NCBI GenBank assembly: GCA_902476475.1
Contig: CABSDO010000008.1
Span: forward strand, 1 to 34,447
Reading direction: 5' to 3'
DNA length: 34,447 bases
Origin: an uncultured Collinsella sp.
GTDB lineage: Bacteria > Actinomycetota > Coriobacteriia > Coriobacteriales > Coriobacteriaceae
Part shown: positions 19,713 to 27,391 of the stretch, piece after piece
How positions within the stretch are numbered: the stretch's first letter is position 1
Layout of the letters: every line of letters starts with the position of its first letter
Program-made: the position numbers and the translations under genes
Notes under the pieces: generated by a model
Seen by the model: only the letters and a program-made list of their open reading frames with translations
Database searches by the model: none
What the model was told of the DNA's origin: nothing

Positions 19713-20402
19713 TTGCCCGTCGTCGCTGCCATAACCATTACCTCACATGCCTCGGATGCCATGGTCGCTATTCCGTTTTGGCTCGAGATGTTCGCTGTTG
19801 TCGCTGCATCGATCTCGGGTGTGCTGGTTGCGCGCGAGCACAAGCTCGACCTGGTGGGCGCGGTCGCGCTCGCGGTGGTCTGCGGTCTGGGCGGCGGTCT
19901 TTTGCGCGATATGACGCTGCAGGTAGGCAACGTCTACATCCTCAACCAGCCGATGGCACTGCCGCTTTCCATCGCCACGGCAGCCATCATCTACATTTTC
20001 CCGGCAATCGTCGACAAGCCCGAAAAACTCATTCCCCTGCTCGACATCATCTCGGTCGGCATCTATGCCGCAACCGGCGCGGACAAGGCGCTGGTCTACG
20101 GCTTTGCGCCGGCGGTGTGCATCATGATGGGCTTTTTTACCGCAGTAGGCGGCGGCATGTTGCGCGACGGTTTTATGGGCGTGGTTCCGGGCATTTTCCA
20201 ACGCACTAACTTTTATGCCATCGCCGCCATCGCCGGATCGACAAGCTATGTGTGTCTCGTTATGAGCGGCATCATGAGCAATGTCGCCGCGCTGGTCGTA
20301 TGCGTTGTCGTGACCATGGGCCTGCGCTGGCTCTCACTGCGCTTTGACATCAAAAGCCCCACCGAAGAAGATATCGCGCGCTTCTTGCACCGTAAAAAGT
20401 AG
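19713..20402 (+). CDS. TRIC-family (UPF0126) membrane channel protein
   Basis: A 229-residue protein of the bacterial TRIC/YicG family, proposed to be trimeric monovalent cation channels. About seven membrane segments run nearly end to end, in two similar halves, each with the signature GGG-L/M-LRD: GLGGGLLRDMTL near residue 60 and AVGGGMLRDGFMG near 150. The C-terminus is a short charged tail (HRKK). The start is TTG 19713 with AAAGGA 7 bases upstream; the first ATG, 16 codons in, has no ribosome site. It is on the plus strand, monocistronic or leading the next gene after 107 bases. Confidence 0.88.
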   Translation: MPVVAAITITSHASDAMVAIPFWLEMFAVVAASISGVLVAREHKLDLVGAVALAVVCGLGGGLLRDMTLQVGNVYILNQPMALPLSIATAAIIYIFPAIVDKPEKLIPLLDIISVGIYAATGADKALVYGFAPAVCIMMGFFTAVGGGMLRDGFMGVVPGIFQRTNFYAIAAIAGSTSYVCLVMSGIMSNVAALVVCVVVTMGLRWLSLRFDIKSPTEEDIARFLHRKK

Positions 20403-20470
20403 ACAGCACGGCACGACCCTTCGAAATGCAACCGAGAGGTTCTTTTAGAGCGCCCGCACGTTGGGTACCC

Positions 20471-20497
20471 TGTTAGGTATATGCCGAACACCTAACA
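20471..20497 (+). promoter_or_regulatory. 8-bp inverted repeat upstream of the bactofilin-like gene
   Basis: TGTTAGGT (20471-20478) and ACCTAACA (20490-20497) are exact reverse complements with an 11-nt spacer, right before the ribosome site AAAGGA. It may be an operator or an mRNA hairpin that affects translation. Confidence 0.45.
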
Positions 20498-20509
20498 AAA
20501 GGATCAACC

Positions 20510-21655
20510 ATGGCTTTCAATCAAACCGCGGCGGCGCCGTCACACAAGATGCGTCGCTGCCTGCTTATGGCATTCGCGCTCATCGCGCTGGCGATCACCG
20601 CGCTTCCCACGGCGTCGTTCGCCGGCACGGACACCGCAGGCAACGTACTTGCGACCGACAATGACGCCAATCCGTCCGGCGTCGAGGGTGACCTGTACTG
20701 GGCCGGTCAGGCCCTCAACTTGGATGATGCGTCCATCGACCACGATATCATCGCTGCGGGCGATACCCTCTCAATTCGCGACTGCACGGTGGGCGGCGCC
20801 GTTCGTCTTGCGGCGCGCACGATTGATATCGCCCAGACCACGGTTGATGGCAGCGTGACCGTCGCTGGCCAGCACGTTGTTCTCAACGCCGGCAGCACCG
20901 CCAACTGTTTTTACGCGATAGGCGAGACGGTTGCCCTGCGCGGCTCTACCAAGTCGGCAGCGCTTGCGGGCGATACGGTGACTATCGATGGCACCGTCGA
21001 GGGCGATGTTGAGGTTTGGACCGACAAGCTCATCCTGGGCAAGAACGCCCACATCACCGGCACCGTGAACGCGCACGTCTCCGAGGACCCCGAGCGTGCC
21101 GCAGGAGCCGAGGTAGGCGCGCTCAAGATCGACCGCACCGAGAACGAGGATACTTCCACCGTTAACGATGTCATCGGCGGTATCGTCGCCGCGGCGCTTT
21201 CCACCTGCTTTGTCGCCCTGCTACTCGAGCTCGTCTTTCCGCGCGCGACCGCCAGCGCCGCCGGCATGCTCCACCAGCGCCCCACGCCCCTGTGGGTGAG
21301 CGGTCTTCTGGGTACGATTGCTATAGCCCCCGCCGTCCTACTGCTGATTATCTCCATCGCTGGTCTGTCGCTTGCCGGAGCCCTCTTGTGCGGCGCTATC
21401 GGCATCGCGCTGGTGTCGAGCGCCTTTGCGGGATGTGCGATCGCCCGCATGGTCGGACATAGTCAGAACCGCTACGCCATGGCGGCCGTGGGCGGCATCG
21501 CCGCGGGCGCGCTTACGGCAATCCCCCTCGTAGGCGATTTCATCAGCGGCGTGGCCTTTGTCTTTATGCTCGGCTACATCATCCAAATCATCTGGCGCAA
21601 CGCCCACCTTAAGCCGCAGCAGCCGGCTAACACGCCAGAACTCCCCACCGCTTAG
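20510..21655 (+). CDS. Secreted/membrane protein with bactofilin-like repeats
   Basis: A 381-residue envelope protein. A signal peptide (about 1-38) ends in TASFA-G. Residues 55-195 are repeated short beta strands with the rhythm DGDLYWAG, GDTLSIRD, GGAVRLAAR, DGSVTVAGQ, DGTVEGDVEVW, GTVNAHV, as in bactofilins and polymer-forming (DUF583-like) beta-helix proteins. About four membrane helices follow (within roughly 217-370), then a short polar tail. So a beta-helix lies outside the membrane on a multi-span anchor. Its role is not known; it may shape the envelope or scaffold other proteins. ATG 20510 has AAAAGGATCAACC upstream. It follows the TRIC gene on the same strand and ends before a palindrome and a shared terminator. 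Confidence 0.75.
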   Translation: MAFNQTAAAPSHKMRRCLLMAFALIALAITALPTASFAGTDTAGNVLATDNDANPSGVEGDLYWAGQALNLDDASIDHDIIAAGDTLSIRDCTVGGAVRLAARTIDIAQTTVDGSVTVAGQHVVLNAGSTANCFYAIGETVALRGSTKSAALAGDTVTIDGTVEGDVEVWTDKLILGKNAHITGTVNAHVSEDPERAAGAEVGALKIDRTENEDTSTVNDVIGGIVAAALSTCFVALLLELVFPRATASAAGMLHQRPTPLWVSGLLGTIAIAPAVLLLIISIAGLSLAGALLCGAIGIALVSSAFAGCAIARMVGHSQNRYAMAAVGGIAAGALTAIPLVGDFISGVAFVFMLGYIIQIIWRNAHLKPQQPANTPELPTA

Positions 21656-21663
21656 CCGCCAAC

Positions 21664-21694
21664 CACCATAAAGGGGCCAGGCACCTTTGTGGTG
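21664..21694. repeat. 15-bp palindromic repeat
   Basis: Arms 21664-21678 (CACCATAAAGGGGCC) and 21680-21694 pair with two mismatches around a single base. No T-run. It lies between the convergent bactofilin-like gene and typA. Confidence 0.7.
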
Positions 21695-21721
21695 ATGCAG
21701 ACCAGCTCAGTCCCTGTGCAC

Positions 21722-21756
21722 AAAAAGGGCGCCGACCATCACGGTCGACGCCCTTT
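21722..21756. terminator. Bidirectional terminator between typA and the bactofilin-like gene
   Basis: A 14-bp stem with one mismatch (21724-21737 with 21743-21756). On the minus strand it ends in TTTTTG (for typA); on the plus strand in CCCTTTCTTG. Confidence 0.88.
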
Positions 21757-21783
21757 CTTGTTAGACGCTATAAAGACCAGCGC

Positions 21784-23622
<1,839 letters not shown>

Positions 23623-23739
23623 GTAGTTCCCCTATCTTCTATCTATACACAAACGGCACGCGTATGCGACCCGCCTAGCAACACAACGCTCGGCGGGAAT
23701 ATTGAGCCTTTTACCGAAAACTCGTTTATTTTAGCGATT

Positions 23740-24189
23740 TTAGATAAGAGGGGTTTCCTCACCTGCAGGTTCAGGGTCGCTCCACATAAAACCATCGCCG
23801 GCGCCCATGCCCTCATACAGCACATATGCCGAAAAACCGCTCTCGAGCGTGGTTTCGAAGAAGCTCACGAGCAGAGCATCGTGATAGCCGCCGTCAATCT
23901 CGACGCAGCCGGTGTAGCCGATGGCGTAACGGGCGATACGGCCCAGGCCCTCGTCCTTAAGACCCATCTTGTGCTCGGAGATAAAGTTGGTGGCCGCCTC
24001 GAGGCACGCCTCTTCGCCATCCTCGTCGAGCGCCGCCAGATAACGGTTGGAAGCGGCATCCTCGATTGCCACGACCACGCCCGGGTTCTCGCCCGCGGCC
24101 AGGTCGTCCAAGAAGGCGCCGATCAGATCGCACACCATGGCGTCGAGCTCGGCGGAGACGTTACCGGCGTCCTGCATATCCTGTGCCAT
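23740..24189 (-). CDS. Acidic cytoplasmic protein of unknown function
   Basis: A 149-residue protein I do not recognise. It is acidic (many Glu and Asp), has no membrane segment or signal, and contains 3 cysteines that form no metal motif. The stretch from about residue 85 (RIARYAIGYTGCVEIDGGYHDALLVSFFE) looks like a compact alpha/beta domain that could form an enzyme or binding fold. ATG 24189 has GGAAGGTC 7 bases upstream. It starts 30 bases after the preceding gene of the same strand, so it is probably in one transcript with the DUF151 gene and the two-helix protein. Confidence 0.7.
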   Translation of the reverse strand: MAQDMQDAGNVSAELDAMVCDLIGAFLDDLAAGENPGVVVAIEDAASNRYLAALDEDGEEACLEAATNFISEHKMGLKDEGLGRIARYAIGYTGCVEIDGGYHDALLVSFFETTLESGFSAYVLYEGMGAGDGFMWSDPEPAGEETPLI

Positions 24190-24219
24190 CTTTAGACCTT
24201 CCCATCGAGTCCGGCGTCG

Positions 24220-24609
24220 TTACAGTTCCTGTGCCTCGGCGGCGATCCTGGCGGCAGCGTCGCGGGCGCGCGTCATATCCATCGCGCGGTTGTCGAGTAC
24301 CTTGATCTGATTGGTCAGCATTACCGCGTCGACCACACCCCAGATCACCAAGCCCGTAGAGATCGAAAACCCAAGCGCACCAACTGTACCACGAAGGCGC
24401 GAACAGATTGCCGCGACAAGGGCGGAGATGACAACCATCTTGATAAACGAGCCGCGGCGTTCGCGAAGCGTGCGGGCCTGCGTCACATAGGCAATGCGTG
24501 CCGCCTCGGACGCCTCGGAGCGCATCTGGGCCTCGCGGGCGATCGCAGCCGCCTCGGCAGAAACTCCGGCGCTCATGAGCGCGCACTCCGTCGCGTGCTT
24601 GTCGAGCAT
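24220..24609 (-). CDS. Small two-helix membrane protein of unknown function
   Basis: A 129-residue protein. Residues 1-55 form an Ala/Arg/Glu-rich, probably coiled-coil helix; two membrane segments lie at about 57-70 and 75-98 (FIKMVVISALVAAICS and ALGFSISTGLVIWGVVDAVML); a second amphipathic helix (100-129) follows. The first ATG (24609) directly abuts the TAA of the upstream gene, which suggests translational coupling but lacks a ribosome site. An ATG at 24576 with GGAG 9 bases upstream is an alternative start. No function can be assigned. Confidence 0.65.
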   Translation of the reverse strand: MLDKHATECALMSAGVSAEAAAIAREAQMRSEASEAARIAYVTQARTLRERRGSFIKMVVISALVAAICSRLRGTVGALGFSISTGLVIWGVVDAVMLTNQIKVLDNRAMDMTRARDAAARIAAEAQEL

Positions 24610-25110
24610 TTAAAAATCATCGGGTGAGAGCGTGTGGACGAACTCATCGAACTTTTCGAACTCTTGCTCGTCGTCGACTTCCTCGGCGTGCGGCGAGACG
24701 GTGCCCAGGCGATTCATGATGTCGTCCTCCACAAACATGGGGGCATTGCTGCGTACGGCGAGGGCGATGGCATCGCTCGGACGCGCATCGATCCTATGCT
24801 CGCTGCCATCGGCCAACACGACAACCGTCGCGTAGAACACGGGCGGCTCGGCGCGGACGATTTCGACACGCTCGAGCTTGGCACCCAGGGCGTCGACGGT
24901 GTCGAGCAGCAGGTCGTGCGTGATTGGGCGATCGGCGCGTCCGCTGTCGATGCCGCGGCTGATGGCAGCAGCCTCAAACGAGCCAGTCTGGATGGAGAGG
25001 GAGCGCAGCGGCGCGGGGGAATCCGACTTGCTGCAGCGCTCGCGAAGTACGATAAGCGATGGCACGGGACCGGCGGCCATGACGATGGTCTCTATGTCGA
25101 CACGAACCAT
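24610..25110 (-). CDS. Bifunctional nuclease family protein (DUF151/BFN)
   Basis: A 166-residue protein of the BFN/DUF151 family, reported to have RNase and DNase activity in plants and also present in many bacteria, where its role is unclear. The family hallmarks are EAAAISRGIDSGRADRPITHDLLLDTVDALGA and the following VVVLADGSEHRIDARPSDAIALAVRSNAPMFVEDDI. The C-terminal tail (about 130-166) is acidic. The start is ATG 25110 with GGAGG 6 bases upstream; the frame is open 10 codons further. It heads a run of three genes ahead of typA. Confidence 0.9.
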   Translation of the reverse strand: MVRVDIETIVMAAGPVPSLIVLRERCSKSDSPAPLRSLSIQTGSFEAAAISRGIDSGRADRPITHDLLLDTVDALGAKLERVEIVRAEPPVFYATVVVLADGSEHRIDARPSDAIALAVRSNAPMFVEDDIMNRLGTVSPHAEEVDDEQEFEKFDEFVHTLSPDDF

Positions 25111-25166
25111 GGAACACCTCCGGTACGTAGCGGTTAACACGCGGCGGCCCGCCGCGTTGAATAGCT

Positions 25167-25196
25167 ATACTACCCAAACTTTCGCGTAGCACACAA
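25167..25196 (-). promoter_or_regulatory. Possible promoter of the DUF151 gene cluster
   Basis: On the minus strand -35 TTGTGT (25191-25196), 18-bp spacer, -10 TAGTAT (25167-25172). The match is moderate. Confidence 0.4.
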
Positions 25197-25202
25197 AATC
25201 AA

Positions 25203-25230
25203 AGTAGTTAATTTGGGACAGAGCTTTTTT
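25203..25230. repeat. Half copy of the 572-682 inverted-repeat family
   Basis: GTAGTTAATTTGGGACAGAG and the following CTTTTTT resemble the arm of the 572-682 element (GTAGCTAATTTGGGACGGGG...CTCTTTT). There is no matching second arm nearby. Confidence 0.6.
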
Positions 25231-25249
25231 ACTACCTTCTATGGCTAAG

Positions 25250-25283
25250 AAAAAAGCCTCGAGGCAATTGCCCCGAGGCTTTT
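25250..25283 (-). terminator. Terminator after the tRNA-Ile/Ala/Ile cluster
   Basis: A 10-bp stem (25252-25261 with 25274-25283), read on minus and followed by TTTTTTC. Confidence 0.88.
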
Positions 25284-25294
25284 AACAGTTTTGA

Positions 25295-25371
25295 TGGTGG
25301 ACCTGACAAGATTCGAACTTGTGACCTCCCGGTTATCAGCCGGACGCTCTAACCAACTGAGCTACAGGTCC
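25295..25371 (-). tRNA. tRNA-Ile(GAT), copy 1
   Basis: 77 nt including CCA. Acceptor GGACCTG pairs with CAGGTCC; anticodon loop CTGATAA gives GAT; T loop TTCGAAT. It is identical to the copy at 25519-25595. Confidence 0.97.
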
Positions 25372-25375
25372 ATCA

Positions 25376-25451
25376 TGGTGGAGGTTAGGGGGATCGAACC
25401 CCTGACCTCAGGCTTGCAAAGCCCGCGCTCTCCCAGCTGAGCTAAACCCCC
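25376..25451 (-). tRNA. tRNA-Ala(TGC)
   Basis: 76 nt including CCA. Acceptor GGGGGTT with AACCTCC (one G-U); anticodon loop TTTGCAA gives TGC; T loop TTCGATC. It lies 4 bases from tRNA-Ile copy 1. Confidence 0.97.
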
Positions 25452-25462
25452 ACGGAGACAGT

Positions 25463-25507
25463 AATAAACACCCCAGCGGCGACTCGGCTCTCGCTGGGGT
25501 GTTTATT
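25463..25507 (-). terminator. Long hairpin between tRNA-Ile copy 2 and tRNA-Ala
   Basis: A perfect 16-bp stem (25463-25478 with 25492-25507). On the minus strand the stem itself ends in GTTTATT, followed by AC. It may terminate or punctuate a precursor, in which case tRNA-Ala and tRNA-Ile copy 1 depend on read-through. Confidence 0.65.
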
Positions 25508-25518
25508 GCGAAAGAAGA

Positions 25519-25595
25519 TGGTGGACCTGACAAGATTCGAACTTGTGACCTCCCGGTTATCAGCCGGACGCTCTAACCAACTGAGCTACAGGTCC
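25519..25595 (-). tRNA. tRNA-Ile(GAT), copy 2
   Basis: Same sequence as copy 1, including CCA (25519-25521) and the GAT anticodon. It is the promoter-proximal gene. Confidence 0.97.
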
Positions 25596-25609
25596 ATCGC
25601 GCAAGGGAT

Positions 25610-25639
25610 ATATTAGACGAGTCGTTACGCGCGCGTCAA
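25610..25639 (-). promoter_or_regulatory. Promoter of the tRNA-Ile/Ala/Ile cluster
   Basis: On the minus strand -35 TTGACG (25634-25639), 18-bp spacer, -10 TAATAT (25610-25615), 15 bases from tRNA-Ile copy 2. Confidence 0.75.
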
Positions 25640-25966
25640 CAACTTTTTTGAAAATCTTTGGAGGGGTTCGCCCCGGCCGCCCGGCGGCATATGAAGTCGC
25701 CTGCTCGGACAGTCCTGACTCGCACGGAGAGCACATTAAGTGCTCTCCGGCTCGTGCGGAACTCGCGATCGACCTTATATATTTGCCCTCCCCGGGGCTC
25801 CCGCATAACGAGACCTCGGTTGGATTCTATCCCGGTTGCAGTTGCTTCGCTCCTGCACCACTTTGCTGGTATGGCGGCTTGGCGTTGGATCGGTTCTTTC
25901 TGATATATGCTGGTTGCGGCTCTTCTTTTGGGAGGAGTCGCTTTTTTGTTGCTAGGAGGTTGGCCC
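25640..25966. other. Gene-free region upstream of the methyltransferase
   Basis: No supported gene. It contains a perfect 9-bp hairpin, GGAGAGCAC with GTGCTCTCC (25726-25734 and 25740-25748), with partly complementary flanks, and a possible plus-strand promoter: TTGGCG (25879-25884), 17-bp spacer, GATATA (25902-25907). That promoter would place the transcript start near 25914, in front of the GTG start at 25967. Confidence 0.5.
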
Positions 25967-26854
25967 GTGGTTGATGGGGAGAATCGTTCTGAGCTGCTTT
26001 CTGCGGATTGGAATGGCGAATGGATGCGCTTGCAGGCTGGTCGGCGGCGGGCTGATGATTCTTTTGAGTGGGACAAAAGGGCTCGGCATTTTCGGCCGCT
26101 TGAAACCGCTCCGTATGCCCGGGACTTTATGAAGCTGCTGGCGTTAAAGCCTGGCGAATCCGTGCTGGATATGGGGTGTGGGGCTGGGTCGATTGCTATT
26201 CCGCTTGCTCAGGCTGGGCATCCTGTGGTTGCTGCTGACTTTTCCCCTGCTATGTTGGGCACACTTGATGCTGGCATTGAGTACTATGGGCTCGAGGATC
26301 GCATTACACCGCTTGAGCTTGCTTGGGATGATGACTGGGATTTGGTTGGACCGGTCGCGAAAGCGGTAGATGTTGCCTTTGCCAGTCGCTCTGTCACCAC
26401 GACCAACCTAAAAGACGCGCTTGCCAAGCTTGATCGAACGGCTCGTCGGCGTTGTGCCGTCACGATGGTCGCCAACTCCAGCCCGCGCTATGACCTTCAC
26501 CTGATGAACGCCATCGGTGCCTCGGTTACCTGCAGCAATGGCTTTGTGTATGCCTTCAATATCCTCATTCAGATGGGTGCCCTGCCGCAGGTTACGTACT
26601 TTGAATCGCCTCGTCGCGATACCTTCGATAGCCTTGAGGCGGGCGTAGCGGACTTCTCCCGCATGCTCGAGCACGGTAATGAGGATAAGATCGACCGTCT
26701 GCGCGACTACATCGCTCAGCATATGATTGAGAATCCCCATGCCGGCGAGCCAGGGTCCAAAGGGGTGCCGCAGGGGCGCTACATGCTCGACCACGTCCGC
26801 AAGGTCCGTTGGGCGTTTATTGCATGGGAGCCGGTCTCTTCGGGCCGTCCATAG
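25967..26854 (+). CDS. Class I SAM-dependent methyltransferase
   Basis: A 295-residue Rossmann-fold methyltransferase. Motif I is VLDMGCGAGSIAIPLA (near 66-81); the acidic residue after strand 2 lies in VVAADFSPAML; DVAFASRS is the motif IV region. The substrate is unknown; the C-terminal half (FVYAFNILIQMGALPQVTYFES onward) is typical of uncharacterised methyltransferases of this size. The start chosen is GTG 25967, because AGGAGG is 7 bases upstream. An ATG at 25907 would add a 20-residue hydrophobic leader, but it overlaps the predicted -10 box. The first half uses more T- and G-ending codons (GCT, GGG) than the second half (GCC, CGC). Confidence 0.85.
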   Translation: MVDGENRSELLSADWNGEWMRLQAGRRRADDSFEWDKRARHFRPLETAPYARDFMKLLALKPGESVLDMGCGAGSIAIPLAQAGHPVVAADFSPAMLGTLDAGIEYYGLEDRITPLELAWDDDWDLVGPVAKAVDVAFASRSVTTTNLKDALAKLDRTARRRCAVTMVANSSPRYDLHLMNAIGASVTCSNGFVYAFNILIQMGALPQVTYFESPRRDTFDSLEAGVADFSRMLEHGNEDKIDRLRDYIAQHMIENPHAGEPGSKGVPQGRYMLDHVRKVRWAFIAWEPVSSGRP

Positions 26855-27036
26855 ACCGCTTTCAGCCGCCGTACACGTCCGCCTGTAACCCGCGCTGTTC
26901 TCCCGCTCGGCATCCGCATTCTTTTTGAACTGGGCAAACATGCCCCACACCGCGCCGTTCCTGCGCTATCGTGGGACAGCTCACGTAGATTAAGGCCCCA
27001 TCGCGGGGCGCCCCATAACATAGAAAGCGAGAACCC

Positions 27037-27336
27037 ATGGCACTGACAGGAGCCCAGGTCAAGCAGCTTCGCAGCATGGCCCATCACCTCAACCCCGCCA
27101 TCATCATCGGCAAGTCCGACATCAACGAGGGCACCGTCGAGCAGACGGTCGCCTACCTGGAGAAGCACGAGCTCGTTAAGTGCTCCGTACTCGATGGTTC
27201 CAGCCTTTCCGCCCGCGAGGCCGCCGAAGAGCTTGCCGATCGCTGCCATGCCGAGGTCGTCCAGGTTATCGGCCGCAAGTTCTCGCTGTATCGCGAGTCC
27301 TCGCGCAAGGACATCGAGAAGATTAAGCTCGTCTAA
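27037..27336 (+). CDS. yhbY: YhbY/CRM-domain RNA-binding protein
   Basis: A 99-residue protein that fills a single CRM domain (LTGAQVKQLRSMAHHLNPAIIIGKSDINEG...). In the E. coli relative YhbY this domain associates with pre-50S ribosomal subunits. The GKSDINEG turn stands where the family has a G-K-x-G loop, and the C-terminal EVVQVIGRKFSLYRESSRK is typical. The ribosome site is weak (GAAAGCGAG before ATG 27037). It is followed by a strong terminator and faces the large regulator convergently. Confidence 0.88.
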   Translation: MALTGAQVKQLRSMAHHLNPAIIIGKSDINEGTVEQTVAYLEKHELVKCSVLDGSSLSAREAAEELADRCHAEVVQVIGRKFSLYRESSRKDIEKIKLV

Positions 27337-27359
27337 GAGCCAACATACATCAAGCTTGC

Positions 27360-27391
27360 GAGCGTCCGAGCAATTCGGACGCTCATTTTTT
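27360..27391 (+). terminator. Intrinsic terminator of yhbY
   Basis: A perfect 10-bp stem (27360-27369 with 27375-27384), 5-nt loop, followed by ATTTTTTA. The T-run overlaps the stop codon of the convergent regulator gene. Confidence 0.93.

Noticed and set aside
25907..25966. Hydrophobic N-terminal leader on the methyltransferase (start at ATG 25907)
   Set aside because: The ATG overlaps the predicted -10 box and lacks a ribosome site, while GTG 25967 follows AGGAGG at ideal distance.
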